Positions 52,047 through 61,889 are shown, counted from the stretch's first letter. The stretch: 64,000 nt of DNA from Rhizobium vallis (GCF_003985155.1 NZ_ML133687.1:806001-870000); one strand, 5' to 3'. The notes: generated by a model from the letters alone, not told the origin. Translations and numbers: made by a program.

Positions 52047-54281
52047 ATGATGCGGCAGTACGAGCTCGTGGAGCGGGTTCAGCAATACAAGCCCGATGCC
52101 AATGAAGCACTGCTGAACAAGGCCTATGTCTACGCCATGCAGAAGCATGGCCAGCAAAAGCGCGCGAGCGGCGATCCCTACATTTCCCACCCGCTCGAGG
52201 TTGCCGCCATCCTCACCGACATGCATCTCGATGAATCGACGATCGCGGTGGCGCTTCTGCACGATACGATCGAAGATACGACGGCGACACGCGCCGAGAT
52301 CGATGAACTCTTCGGCGAGGATATCGGCCGCCTCGTGGAGGGCCTGACGAAGATCAAGAAGCTCGATCTCGTCACCAAGAAAGCCAAGCAGGCGGAAAAC
52401 CTGCGCAAGCTGCTGCTCGCCATATCAGATGATGTGCGGGTGCTGCTCGTCAAACTTGCCGACCGCCTCCACAATATGCGCACCCTCGATCACATGTCGG
52501 CCGACAAACGTGCCCGCATTTCCGAGGAGACGATGGAAATCTATGCGCCGCTCGCCGGCCGCATGGGCATGCAGGACATGCGCGAGGAGCTGGAGGAGCT
52601 CTCCTTCCGCCATATGAACCCGGAAGCCTACGAGACCGTCACAAAGAGGCTGGAAGAGCTTTCGAAGCGCAACGAGGGTATCGTCAAGAAGATCGAGGCC
52701 GAACTGCGGGATCTGCTGGTCGCAAGCGGCCTGACAAGTGCCTATGTCAAGGGCCGGCAGAAGAAGCCCTATTCGGTCTTTCGCAAAATGCAGTCGAAGT
52801 CGCTTTCCTTCGAGCAGCTTTCCGATGTCTACGGCTTCCGTCTCATCGTCGAGGACATCCCGTCCTGTTATCGTGCGCTTGGCATCGTTCACACCCGCTG
52901 GCGCGTCGTGCCGGGCCGCTTCAAAGATTATATCTCGACGCCGAAGCAGAACGATTACCGTTCGCTGCACACCACCATCGTCGGTCCCTCCAGCCAGCGT
53001 ATCGAGCTGCAGATCCGCACCAAGCGCATGCACGAAATCGCCGAATTCGGCATCGCCGCCCATGCGCTCTACAAGGATGGCGCCACCAATGCCGATGGCG
53101 ACATCCTTTCTCGCGAATCGAATGCCTATTCCTGGCTGCGCCATACGATCGAGGCGCTGGCCGAGGGCGATAGTCCGGAAGAATTCCTCGAGCACACAAA
53201 GCTCGAGCTCTTCCAGGATCAGGTCTTCTGCTTCACGCCGAAAGGCAAGTTGATCGCCCTGCCGCGTGGCGCCACCCCGATCGATTTCGCTTATGCGGTG
53301 CATACCAATATCGGCGATACCACGGTCGGCGCCAAGATCAACGGCCGCATCATGCCGCTCGTCACGCGGCTTGCCAATGGCGACGAGGTCGAGATCATCC
53401 GTTCCGGCGTGCAGGTTCCGCCCGCCGCCTGGGAAGAAATCGTTGTAACGGGCAAGGCGCGCGCTGCCATCCGCCGCGCCACCCGCATGGCGATCCGCAA
53501 GCAATATGCCGGCCTCGGCCACCGTATTCTGGAGCGCACTTTCGACAGAGCCGGCAAGATCTTCTCGCGCGAGGCGATGAAGCCGGCGCTACATCGGCTC
53601 GGCCAGAAGGATGTCGAGGATGCGATCGCCGCCGTCGGCCGCGGCGAGATGTCCTCGCTCGACGTGCTGCGCGCCGTCTATCCCGATCATCAGGACGAGC
53701 GCGTCACCGTGAAGCCCTCCGGCGACGACGGCTGGTTCAACGTCCGCAGCGCCGCCGGCATGATCTTCAAGATCCCTGGCAAGGCTAAAGCCGGGGCTGA
53801 CGGCGGCCACTCGGATATCGACGCCGATGCCGCGATCGGGCCGATCCGCGGCCTGTCCGGCAATGTCGACGTCAAGTTCGCGACCACAGGCGCCGTGCCC
53901 GGCGATCGCATCGTCGGCATCATGGATCAGGGCAACGGCATCACCATCTATCCGATCCAGTCGCCCAGTCTGCAGCGCTTCGACGATCAGCCTGACCGTT
54001 GGATCGATGTTCGCTGGGATCTCGACGAGGCCAACAAGTCGCGTTTCATGGCCCGCATCATGGTGAATGCATTGAATGAGCCCGGTACACTGGCAAAGGT
54101 CGCCCAGACGGTTGCGGGCCTCGATGTCAATATCCGTTTGCTGAACACGGTGCGGGTGGCGGCTGACTTCACCGAAATGATGCTCGAGGTCGAGGTCTGG
54201 GATCTGCGTCAGCTCAATCAGTTGCTCGCCCAGATGAAGGAACTGGACTGCATTGCCACGGTCCGGCGACTCTACGATTAA
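52047..54281 (+). CDS. rsh: Bifunctional (p)ppGpp synthetase/hydrolase Rsh
   Basis: The protein has 744 residues, the length of rhizobial Rsh. HD hydrolase domain at about 25-180 with HPLEVAAILTDMHLDE and LLHDTIEDT; synthetase domain at about 230-345 (GRQKKPYSVFRKMQSKS, YGFRLIVEDIPSCYRALGIVH, DYRSLHTTIVGP); TGS domain at about 390-450 (VFCFTPKGKLIALPRGATPIDFAYAVHT); ACT domain at the C-terminus. It sets ppGpp levels in the stringent response and is needed for symbiosis in rhizobia. Two ATGs in a row (52047 and 52050) are possible starts. Confidence 0.96.
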   Translation: MMRQYELVERVQQYKPDANEALLNKAYVYAMQKHGQQKRASGDPYISHPLEVAAILTDMHLDESTIAVALLHDTIEDTTATRAEIDELFGEDIGRLVEGLTKIKKLDLVTKKAKQAENLRKLLLAISDDVRVLLVKLADRLHNMRTLDHMSADKRARISEETMEIYAPLAGRMGMQDMREELEELSFRHMNPEAYETVTKRLEELSKRNEGIVKKIEAELRDLLVASGLTSAYVKGRQKKPYSVFRKMQSKSLSFEQLSDVYGFRLIVEDIPSCYRALGIVHTRWRVVPGRFKDYISTPKQNDYRSLHTTIVGPSSQRIELQIRTKRMHEIAEFGIAAHALYKDGATNADGDILSRESNAYSWLRHTIEALAEGDSPEEFLEHTKLELFQDQVFCFTPKGKLIALPRGATPIDFAYAVHTNIGDTTVGAKINGRIMPLVTRLANGDEVEIIRSGVQVPPAAWEEIVVTGKARAAIRRATRMAIRKQYAGLGHRILERTFDRAGKIFSREAMKPALHRLGQKDVEDAIAAVGRGEMSSLDVLRAVYPDHQDERVTVKPSGDDGWFNVRSAAGMIFKIPGKAKAGADGGHSDIDADAAIGPIRGLSGNVDVKFATTGAVPGDRIVGIMDQGNGITIYPIQSPSLQRFDDQPDRWIDVRWDLDEANKSRFMARIMVNALNEPGTLAKVAQTVAGLDVNIRLLNTVRVAADFTEMMLEVEVWDLRQLNQLLAQMKELDCIATVRRLYD

Positions 54282-54475
54282 GCTTTTGTTAGAATCTGTC
54301 GCGGGCTCGACTGGGAATTGCACATTTTGTGATCGTTTGATGGTCGAAATGGCGCATCAAAAGGGCAAGCAATGCGCTGAATGCATGGCTGTCTCCATGT
54401 TGCGGTGGTGGTAATTAACCTTTGCCGGGACTATCTTCTGGTCATCGAAACGTACACAGAAGATGAGACAAGATA

Positions 54476-54625
54476 ATGTTTGACCCTCTCAGGAAAATCG
54501 CTCGCGCCTTTCGTGCTCCGAGCACTCAGGAACGTGAAATGGCCTATCTCAATGGCTCGTTCGATCGTATTGATCTCGAGTTTCGTCAGCGCCAGGTCGA
54601 CCGCGGTCTGTTCCGCAATCGCTGA
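54476..54625 (+). CDS. DUF3563 mini-protein
   Basis: The protein has 49 residues reading MFDPLRKIARAFRAPS and then EREMAYLNGSFDRIDLEFRQRQVDRGLFRNR. This agrees with the small DUF3563 family of rhizobia and Burkholderia, in which the AYLN-S-D-x-DLE-RQRQ-D core is kept. It is basic and helical. Function is unknown. No strong ribosome-binding site is visible, but the conserved sequence supports it. Confidence 0.8.
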   Translation: MFDPLRKIARAFRAPSTQEREMAYLNGSFDRIDLEFRQRQVDRGLFRNR

Positions 54626-54780
54626 TACTGAGCTTATACTTGAAATGAGTGAGGGACGTTATGCATGACGGACGCCCCTCGAAAGTGGCTGCTCGATAGA
54701 GCGAGGACCGGCGCTTGTTTTTCAAACGGTAGCACTTGGTGCTCTTGTCATGGCCGCATGCGCTACACTAAATACCGGCC

Positions 54781-55371
54781 ATGTTGTTTCGCCGTCGCAA
54801 ACCTGCGGGATTTAAGGAAAAGATGCGGGAGCTTTTATGGCCCCGTAAAGGTTTCCTTCGCCCGATCCGCTATCTGACAATGCGCATCCTGCGCCTGAGC
54901 GCCTCGCCGCACGCGGTTGCGGCCGGCGTCGCCGCAGGTGTCTTCGTCTCCTGGACGCCCTTCATCGGCGTTCATTTCATCATGGCTTTCGTCATCACCT
55001 ATTTCCTCTCCGGCAATATGGTGGCTGCCGCTCTCGGCTGCGCGGCCTTCGGCAATCCGCTGACCTATCCATTCATCTGGGGCATCACCTGGGAGATCGG
55101 CCATCTGTTGCTCAGCCGCGAGGATCATCTCGCCGGTCAGGCGGTGGATCTTGCCGCCCTGTTCCATAAGCTGAACTTCATGGAGTTGTGGAAGCCAGTT
55201 CTGGAGCCGATGCTGCTCGGCGCCATCCCGCCGGGGATCGTCACCGCCGTTGCGCTCTATGCATTGACGTTCTACACGGTGAAGGGTTTTCAGACGCGCC
55301 GCCGCACACGGCTGATGGAGAGGGCGCGCCTTCGGCTTGCCGATCCGGCCAGCGACATGCCGAGCGTGTGA
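54781..55371 (+). CDS. DUF2062 membrane protein
   Basis: The protein has 196 residues. SASPHAVAAGVAAGVFVSWTPFIGVHFIMAFVITYFLSGNMVAAALGCAAFGNPLTYPFIW is the DUF2062 core with three helices; a fourth lies near residue 150. The start is basic and the end is cytosolic. Function is unknown. acpS follows by 32 bases. Confidence 0.9.
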   Translation: MLFRRRKPAGFKEKMRELLWPRKGFLRPIRYLTMRILRLSASPHAVAAGVAAGVFVSWTPFIGVHFIMAFVITYFLSGNMVAAALGCAAFGNPLTYPFIWGITWEIGHLLLSREDHLAGQAVDLAALFHKLNFMELWKPVLEPMLLGAIPPGIVTAVALYALTFYTVKGFQTRRRTRLMERARLRLADPASDMPSV

Positions 55372-55403
55372 ATCAGAATTCTTAAGCGACGGAAGGCTCC
55401 GGC

Positions 55404-55808
55404 ATGATCATCGGCATTGGCAGCGATCTGATTGACATTCGCCGTGTCGAGAAGTCCATCGAGCGCTTCGGGGAGCGCTTCACCCATCGCTGCTTCACTG
55501 AAATCGAGCGCGCGCGTTCCGACCGGCGCGCAAACCGCGCCGCATCCTATGCCAAGCGTTTCGCTGCCAAGGAGGCCTGTTCCAAGGCGCTTGGCACCGG
55601 CATAGCGCAAGGCATCTTCTGGAAGGACATGGGCGTGGTCAACCTGCCGAGCGGCAAGCCGACCATGGTTTTGTCAGGCGCGGCCGCTGTCGTGCTGGAA
55701 TCGATGCTGCCCGCGGGCCACAGGCCCGCCATTCATTTGACAATAACGGATGATTATCCCTTGGCGCAGGCCTTCGTCATTATCGAGGCGTTGCCCGAGA
55801 GCCTTTGA
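55404..55808 (+). CDS. acpS: Holo-[acyl-carrier-protein] synthase
   Basis: The protein has 134 residues. It transfers phosphopantetheine from CoA to acyl carrier protein. [18 protein letters not shown] has the Mg-binding Asp8; [19 protein letters not shown] has the catalytic-type Glu. It starts the block acpS-lepB-rnc-era. Confidence 0.95.
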   Translation: MIIGIGSDLIDIRRVEKSIERFGERFTHRCFTEIERARSDRRANRAASYAKRFAAKEACSKALGTGIAQGIFWKDMGVVNLPSGKPTMVLSGAAAVVLESMLPAGHRPAIHLTITDDYPLAQAFVIIEALPESL

Positions 55809-55880
55809 CCGCGACCAAGGGAGCGATTGATCGCGACCCCGGGAGCGTTTTGATCGCGACCTCTCGTCGCTTTTGATGTT
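55805..55880. repeat. Imperfect 23-bp tandem repeats between acpS and lepB
   Basis: Units begin TTGA at 55805, 55827, 55850 and 55873. The first three share TTGAyCGCGACC and a later (A/T)CG-block; the fourth is broken. The first unit covers the acpS stop codon. Confidence 0.5.
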
Positions 55881-55967
55881 GTCGCCATTGCCGCAACCGA
55901 CCGAAGCCGCTAGAGAGAACGACAGAAAGAATTGCGCCTCCGCGGCGTCTTGAAGGAATAAGACTGC

Positions 55968-56711
55968 GTGTCCGAAAAAGTCGATACCAAGCCGAACGCC
56001 CTCTGGGAAAACATCAAAGTCATCATTCAGGCGCTGATTTTGGCGATGCTGATCCGAACTGTGCTGTTCCAGCCCTTTACGATCCCGTCCGGTTCGATGA
56101 TGCCGACGCTGCTCGTCGGCGACTACATCTTCGTCAATAAGTTCGCTTACGGCTATTCGAAATATTCGCTGCCCTTCTCGCCTGATATCTTCAGCGGCCG
56201 CCTATTCGGCTCCGATCCGAAGCGCGGCGACATCGTCGTCTTCCGCTTTCCGCCCAATCCCGAGGTCGATTACATCAAGCGCTGCGTCGGCCTGCCGGGC
56301 GATCACATTCAGGTTACCGATGGCGTTCTCTACGTCAACGGCAAGCCGGTTCCCAAGGTGGCGGACGGCAGCTTCACCTCGGATTACAAGCTCGACCCGG
56401 GCGAGGACGTGCCGGTTTTCCGCGAAACGCTCGACAACGGCAAGACCTACGATACGCTCGACCAGTCCCCTGTATCGCGCGGTGACAACACCCGCGAGTT
56501 CATCGTGCCGGAAGGCCATTATTTCATGATGGGCGACAACCGCGACAACTCGCTCGACAGCCGCTTCGACGTCGGCTTCGTACCCGCGGAAAATCTTGTC
56601 GGCCGCGCCAGCGTCATTTTCTTCTCGCTCGGCAACGACACTTCCTTCCGCGAAATCTGGAAGTGGCCGACGAACATGCGCTGGGACCGCCTCTTCAAGG
56701 TCGTTGAATGA
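55968..56711 (+). CDS. lepB: Signal peptidase I
   Basis: The protein has 247 residues. One N-terminal membrane helix, then IPSGSMMPTLLVGD with the nucleophile S43, YIKRCVGLPGD with the general base K104, and GDNRDNSLDSRFDVGFV. It cuts signal peptides on the periplasmic face of the inner membrane. The GTG start at 55968 follows AAGGA. The stop overlaps rnc by ATGA. Confidence 0.96.
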   Translation: MSEKVDTKPNALWENIKVIIQALILAMLIRTVLFQPFTIPSGSMMPTLLVGDYIFVNKFAYGYSKYSLPFSPDIFSGRLFGSDPKRGDIVVFRFPPNPEVDYIKRCVGLPGDHIQVTDGVLYVNGKPVPKVADGSFTSDYKLDPGEDVPVFRETLDNGKTYDTLDQSPVSRGDNTREFIVPEGHYFMMGDNRDNSLDSRFDVGFVPAENLVGRASVIFFSLGNDTSFREIWKWPTNMRWDRLFKVVE

Positions 56712-57427
56712 GCAAGGCGCAGACGCTTTCTGCGGCGGACCGCGCGAAGCTAGAAGCCCTGATCGGTCATGACTTCGCCGAAAAGGAACGCCTGGACCGT
56801 GCGCTGACCCATGCCAGCGCCCGCACGGAAAAGGGCAGCAATTACGAAAGGCTGGAATTCCTCGGCGACAGGGTCCTCGGGCTTTGCATCGCCGAGCTTC
56901 TGTTCCGCACTTTCGGCACGGCGGCGGAAGGCGAACTCTCGGTTCGCCTCAACCAGCTTGTCAGCGCTGAAACCTGCGCTGCGGTCGCCGACGAACTCAA
57001 TCTCCACCTCTATATCCGCACCGGCGCCGACGTGAAGAAATTGACCGGCAAGCGGATGATGAACGTTCGCGCCGATGTCGTCGAAAGTCTGATCGCGGCG
57101 ATCTATCTCGATGGTGGCCTCGAAGTCGCCCGTCGGTTCATCCTGCGTTACTGGCAGGGCAGGGCGGTGCGGGCCGATGGCGCCAAGCGCGACGCCAAGA
57201 CCGAGCTACAGGAATGGTCGCATGCGAAATTTGGCGTCACGCCCCTCTACCGGGTTGATGAACGCAGCGGGCCGGATCATGATCCGCGTTTCAAGGTGAC
57301 GGTGGAAGTCGCTGGCATTAAGCCTGAAACCGGCGTAGAGCGGTCGAAGCGAGCCGCCGAACAGGTCGCGGCGACAAAAATGCTCGAGCGCGAAGGCATT
57401 TGGCAGCAATCGCCTGCCGGAAACTGA
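56708..57427 (+). CDS. rnc: Ribonuclease III
   Basis: The protein has 239 residues. NYERLEFLGDRVLGLCIAELLF is the RNase III signature with the metal-binding Glu and Asp; ADVVESLIAAIYLDGG holds the second acidic pair. The C-terminal dsRNA-binding domain is at about 165-230. It processes rRNA and dsRNA. The ATGA overlap with lepB shows coupling; era follows by 7 bases. Confidence 0.96.
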   Translation: MSKAQTLSAADRAKLEALIGHDFAEKERLDRALTHASARTEKGSNYERLEFLGDRVLGLCIAELLFRTFGTAAEGELSVRLNQLVSAETCAAVADELNLHLYIRTGADVKKLTGKRMMNVRADVVESLIAAIYLDGGLEVARRFILRYWQGRAVRADGAKRDAKTELQEWSHAKFGVTPLYRVDERSGPDHDPRFKVTVEVAGIKPETGVERSKRAAEQVAATKMLEREGIWQQSPAGN

Positions 57428-57434
57428 CGGAACG

Positions 57435-58376
57435 ATGACACAAGAAGAAAATATCGCGGCTGAAGCCGCCGCCGAAACCAGTGGCCCGACGCATTCGGGC
57501 TTCGTCGCGTTGATCGGGCCGACCAATGCCGGCAAGTCGACGTTGGTGAACCGCCTCGTCGGCGCTAAGGTCTCGATCGTCAGCCACAAGGTGCAGACGA
57601 CGCGCGCGATCGTCCGCGGCATCGCGATCCACGACAACGCTCAAATCGTCTTCATGGATACACCCGGCATCTTCAAGCCGCGCCGCCGGCTCGACCGCGC
57701 CATGGTGACCTCGGCCTGGGGTGGCGCCAAGGATGCAGATCTGATCACGCTGCTGATCGACAGTGAGCGTGGCCTGCGCGGCGATGCCGAAGCCATCCTC
57801 GAAGGCCTCAAGGAGGTCAAGCAGCCGAAGATCCTGCTGCTCAACAAGATCGACCGCGTCAACCGCGAGGATCTGCTGGCGCTGGCCGCCGCTGCCAACG
57901 AGAAGATCGCCTTCGAACGCACCTTCATGATTTCAGCCGAAAACGGCTCCGGCTGCGACGATGTCATGGACTATCTGGCCAAGACGCTCCCGGAGGGCCC
58001 CTGGTACTATCCGGAAGACCAGATCTCCGATCTGCCGATGCGCCAGCTTGCCGCCGAGATCACCCGTGAGAAGCTGTTTCTGCGCCTGCACCAGGAGCTT
58101 CCCTACGCCTCGCATGTCGAAACCGAGAAGTGGGAAGAGCGCAAGGACGGCTCGGTGCGTATCGAGCAGGTGATCTATCTCGAGCGGGACAGCCAGAAGA
58201 AGATTGCCCTCGGCAAGGGCGGCGAAACCATCAAGGCGATCTCGACTGCCTCGCGCAAGGAGTTGTCGGAGATCCTTGAGCAGCCGGTCCATCTCTTCCT
58301 GTTCGTCAAGGTCCGCGAGAATTGGGGCGACGATCCCGAGCGGTTCCGTGAAATGGGTCTCGATTTCCCGAAATAG
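57435..58376 (+). CDS. era: GTPase Era
   Basis: The protein has 313 residues. G1 GPTNAGKST at 28-36, G3 DTPGIFKP, G4 NKIDRV, and a C-terminal KH domain (GETIKAISTASRKELSEI) that binds the 3' end of 16S rRNA in small-subunit maturation. It is the last of the lepB-rnc-era operon. Confidence 0.97.
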   Translation: MTQEENIAAEAAAETSGPTHSGFVALIGPTNAGKSTLVNRLVGAKVSIVSHKVQTTRAIVRGIAIHDNAQIVFMDTPGIFKPRRRLDRAMVTSAWGGAKDADLITLLIDSERGLRGDAEAILEGLKEVKQPKILLLNKIDRVNREDLLALAAAANEKIAFERTFMISAENGSGCDDVMDYLAKTLPEGPWYYPEDQISDLPMRQLAAEITREKLFLRLHQELPYASHVETEKWEERKDGSVRIEQVIYLERDSQKKIALGKGGETIKAISTASRKELSEILEQPVHLFLFVKVRENWGDDPERFREMGLDFPK

Positions 58377-58524
58377 TCACGGCAAGAATTTCATCGGGCG
58401 GACGCCAGCCCTTTGTTTCCGTGGAAAAAATCCGCCTCGTTGCGGAACGAATCCAGCCTTTGCGCATTCCTTGCTCGACGGCGCCAATAATGGCCCGCCG
58501 GTTGGTGCGATCGCAAGGGCAGGT

Positions 58525-59277
58525 ATGGCAACATCGAAACCCATCCATTCTTTCAAGACCCCTTGCGAGCAATGTCCCTTGCGGCCCTTGCCGCATTTTA
58601 GGGAGTTCAGCCGCGACGAGCTGGAATTCGTCAGCCATTTCAAGCGGGGCGAGCTTGCCGTCGATGCTGGCTCCACTATCCTCGTCGAAGGCGCGCACAG
58701 CGCTCATCTTTTCACCGTGCTCGCCGGCTGGGGCTTCCGCTACAAGATGCTGGAGGATGGGCGCCGCCAGATCCTCAACTATATTATGCCGGGCGACCTG
58801 ATCGGCCTGCAGGGAACGATCGCCGGCGAGATGCAGCATTCCGTCGAAGCGCTTTCATCCGTTTCGCTCTGCGTCTTCGAGCGCGACAGGCTGATGACGC
58901 TCTATAACAAGCACCCCTCTCTTGCCTTCGACATCACCTGGATCGCGGCGCGCGAAGAGCGAATCCTGGACGAACATCTCCTGAGCATCGGCCGTCGCAC
59001 GGCGCTGGAAAGGGCTGCCTATCTGATTGCCTTCCTCTTCGAGCGCGGCCGGCAGCTTAGTCTCTTCAATGGCCGCAAATTCATCCCCATTACCCAGCAG
59101 CACATTGCCGACACGCTCGGGCTTTCCATCGTCCACACCAACAAGACCTTGAAGAAGCTCAGTGAGCGCAGATTGATCCGCTGGCAGGAGGGAGGCTGCG
59201 AGGTACTGAACGGCGAGGAATTGATGGCAATCGCCGGCTGGGAGGGGCTCGGAGAGGGCAAGCGCCCCTTCATCTAA
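58525..59277 (+). CDS. Crp/Fnr-family transcriptional regulator
   Basis: The protein has 250 residues. The cNMP-binding beta-barrel is at about 30-145 (DAGSTILVEGAHSAHLFTVLAGWGFRYKML, IMPGDLIGLQGTI). The C-terminal winged helix at about 165-230 has ITQQHIADTLGLSIVHTNKTLKKL. The N-terminus has only two close cysteines (TPCEQCPLRP), so an Fnr-type 4Fe-4S cluster with four cysteines is not assured. The start is placed at ATG 58525 by family layout. Target genes are unknown. Confidence 0.88.
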   Translation: MATSKPIHSFKTPCEQCPLRPLPHFREFSRDELEFVSHFKRGELAVDAGSTILVEGAHSAHLFTVLAGWGFRYKMLEDGRRQILNYIMPGDLIGLQGTIAGEMQHSVEALSSVSLCVFERDRLMTLYNKHPSLAFDITWIAAREERILDEHLLSIGRRTALERAAYLIAFLFERGRQLSLFNGRKFIPITQQHIADTLGLSIVHTNKTLKKLSERRLIRWQEGGCEVLNGEELMAIAGWEGLGEGKRPFI

Positions 59278-59565
59278 AGCATGTCGCGCAAAAGTGTGCA
59301 GCGGTTTTGCGATAACGACATGCGTGGAAACAAAAGCCAATCGGTCTCACTATGTCTTTTTTAAATGCGGATTAGCAGGAGAGAAAATAAGGTCGATCTT
59401 CATCTTTCCTCCGATTTTGATTCTTATCGAGCCGGCAGAAAAATGTTCTATTCAGCAAATGGTGGCGGAATTCATCGATAGCGTGCCATGCGGATACCAG
59501 AGAGCAATGATGTTGGCGAAATGGCCTGGGCGCTGCGGCAAGCGCCCGACAAAGGGCATGGAATC

Positions 59566-59928
59566 ATGAGCGCAATCCGTGTTCTGGTTCTTGAGGACAG
59601 TCTGATCATCGCGATGGAGGCAGAAGATATTCTGCGCCTGGCCGGTGTCGAGAGCATCGATATCGTCGGCAGTCTGGAACAGGCCAGAGCCGCCACTGCT
59701 GCGAAAACCTATGATTTCGCTCTTCTCGACGTCAATCTTGGCGAGGGCATGAGCTTCGGATTTGCCCGCTATCTTCTCGATATCGGCATCCCTTTCGGTT
59801 TCGTCAGCGGCTATTCCGACCCACGCGATTTCCCGCCCGACCTGCAGCACATACCGCTTCTGGTGAAGCCTTTCGACGAAAAGGCGATGGGCGAATTTTT
59901 GCAGAGGCTTTCTCCGGCCTCCGCCTGA
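59566..59928 (+). CDS. Single-domain response regulator
   Basis: The protein has 120 residues, a receiver domain only. LVLEDSLIIAMEAEDIL holds the acidic pocket, ALLD55VNLGEG the phosphorylated Asp, and LLVKPFDEKAM the conserved Lys. There is no output domain, so it acts as a phospho-relay or an allosteric partner of a histidine kinase elsewhere. It sits alone between the Crp-like gene and recO. An upstream in-frame extension is open, but ATG 59566 fits the domain start. Confidence 0.87.
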   Translation: MSAIRVLVLEDSLIIAMEAEDILRLAGVESIDIVGSLEQARAATAAKTYDFALLDVNLGEGMSFGFARYLLDIGIPFGFVSGYSDPRDFPPDLQHIPLLVKPFDEKAMGEFLQRLSPASA

Positions 59929-60004
59929 CGCGGCCCGACGGGCTCCATGACATAAGGCATCCCTTGCATTAGGATGGATTCGTTATCCGTAAGGACTTCT
60001 TTCC

Positions 60005-60775
60005 ATGCAGTGGCAGGACCATGCGATCATTCTGGGCGTCAAGCGCCACGGCGAGACCAGCGTCATCGCCGAGGTGATGACGCGCGATCGCGGCCGCCAT
60101 CTCGGCCTGGTGCGTTCGGGCCGCTCGCGCGCCATGCAGCCGGTGCTACAGCCAGGCAATGCGGTGGAGGTCATCTGGCGTGCCCGGCTTGACGAACATC
60201 TCGGCGAATTCCGTGTCGAGCCGGTGACGCTGCGCGCCGCCCGCCTGATGGAAACGGCGACGGCCGTCTACGGTGTCCAGGCGATGGGCGCGCTGCTGCG
60301 GCTGCTGCCGGAGCGTGACCCGCATCCGCATCTCTTCGATGCGCTGGAGGTCATTCTCGATCACCTGCATAATCCGGCCGATGCCGGCGAGCTTTTCGTG
60401 CGGTTCGAACTCGCGGTGCTGAATGATCTCGGCTACGGCTTGGATCTTGCCGAATGCGCCGCGACGGGCGCCCGTTCCGATCTCGTCTATGTCTCGCCCA
60501 AATCCGGCCGCGCCGTCAGCCGCAGCGCCGGCGCGCCCTGGGCGGACAAGATGCTGCTCCTGCCGCCGTTCCTCGGCGCCGAAGGCAATCACGCCGCCGA
60601 CTTCGACAGTCTTTCGGCCGCATTCCGTCTGACGGGATTCTTTCTGCATCGCCACGTCTACGAGCCGCGCGGCATAGAGGCTGCCGCAGCCCGGGACGGT
60701 TTCGTTCAGGCAGCGCTCAAGGCGCTTAATCCAGCCTTGCGGACGCTTTCCAGCCCGAACGGCATGTCCGCCTAA
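60005..60775 (+). CDS. recO: DNA repair protein RecO
   Basis: The protein has 256 residues. The N-terminal OB fold begins [42 protein letters not shown]; helical C-terminal region with [26 protein letters not shown]. RecO loads RecA on SSB-coated gaps with RecR. era-recO proximity is usual in alphaproteobacteria. Confidence 0.94.
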   Translation: MQWQDHAIILGVKRHGETSVIAEVMTRDRGRHLGLVRSGRSRAMQPVLQPGNAVEVIWRARLDEHLGEFRVEPVTLRAARLMETATAVYGVQAMGALLRLLPERDPHPHLFDALEVILDHLHNPADAGELFVRFELAVLNDLGYGLDLAECAATGARSDLVYVSPKSGRAVSRSAGAPWADKMLLLPPFLGAEGNHAADFDSLSAAFRLTGFFLHRHVYEPRGIEAAAARDGFVQAALKALNPALRTLSSPNGMSA

Positions 60776-60888
60776 ATAGATTTCTCGACCGGCGTTTTTT
60801 GCGGCTGCAAAACATCCTCCGGATTTGGCGGTTTACCCGCTCTTGAGCGCTTCCTATGTCTTGGTGACTGCCAACCAAGGAGGATCTC

Positions 60889-61884
60889 ATGCTGACCAAG
60901 CCCGCATCACCGACGACAATTACGCTCTGGAACGGCCGCGAAATTCCGCGTCTTGGCATGGGATGCTGGGCGATCGGCGGTCCCTTCTTCGCCGGCGATA
61001 CGCCGCTCGGCTGGGGCGATGTCGACGACGAGGAATCGGTCGAAGCGATCCACCGTGCCATCGACCTCGGCATCCGCTTCTTCGACACCGCCTCGAATTA
61101 CGGTGCCGGTCATTCGGAGGAAGTGCTCGGCCGGGCAATCGGCAATCGCGGCGATATCATCATCGCTACCAAGTTCGGCTTCGCCACCGATCCGGAAACG
61201 AAGCAGGCAACCGGCGCCTTCGCCGATGAGGCCTTCATCCGCCGTTCGGTCGAGACCTCATTGCGCCGCCTCAAGCGCGACCGTCTCGATCTCCTGCAAT
61301 TCCATATCAATGATTTTCCGCCGGAACAGTCGGATGCCGTCTTCGATACGCTGGAAACGTTGCGCGCGGAAGGCAAGATCGATGCGTTCGGCTGGAGCAC
61401 GGATTTTCCCGATCGCGCCGCCCGTCATACCGGCCGTCAAGGTTACGTCTCGGTGCAGCACACGATGAACGTCTTCGAGCCGGTGCCGGAGATGGTCGCG
61501 CTGATCGAGAGAGAAGGCCTGATCTCCATCAATCGCGGTCCGCTGGCCATGGGTCTGCTGACCGGCAAATTCACCGCCGATAAGGCTGTCGGTGCGAAAG
61601 ACGTCCGCGGCGCGGCGCTCGACTGGATGGTCTATTTCAAGGACGGGCGCATGGCCCCGGAATTTGCCGCAAGGCTCGATGCAGTCCGCGATCTCCTGAC
61701 ATCGGGCGGCCGCACGCTGACCCAAGGAGCACTTGCCTGGCTCTGGGCGCACTCGCCGCGCGCCCTTCCCATTCCGGGCTTCCGCACCGTCGCGCAGGTG
61801 GACGAAAATGCCGGCGCGCTGGAAAAGGGGCCGTTGTCAGCCGATGCCATGGCGGGGATCGATGCCGCGCTCGCCCGCGTTTGA
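60889..61884 (+). CDS. Aldo/keto reductase
   Basis: The protein has 331 residues in a TIM barrel. The catalytic set is visible: RFFDTASNYGAGHSEEVLG (Asp and Tyr), IATKFGF (Lys) and LLQFHINDFP (His). NADPH-binding part near the C-terminus: LPIPGFRTVAQVDENAGAL. The substrate is unknown. AAGGAGG precedes the ATG. Confidence 0.92.
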   Translation: MLTKPASPTTITLWNGREIPRLGMGCWAIGGPFFAGDTPLGWGDVDDEESVEAIHRAIDLGIRFFDTASNYGAGHSEEVLGRAIGNRGDIIIATKFGFATDPETKQATGAFADEAFIRRSVETSLRRLKRDRLDLLQFHINDFPPEQSDAVFDTLETLRAEGKIDAFGWSTDFPDRAARHTGRQGYVSVQHTMNVFEPVPEMVALIEREGLISINRGPLAMGLLTGKFTADKAVGAKDVRGAALDWMVYFKDGRMAPEFAARLDAVRDLLTSGGRTLTQGALAWLWAHSPRALPIPGFRTVAQVDENAGALEKGPLSADAMAGIDAALARV

Positions 61885-61889
61885 CGGCC

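Noticed and set aside
52425..53522. Open frame of 365 codons opposite rsh
   Set aside because: It is an antisense shadow of conserved HD and synthetase domains; there is no independent evidence.
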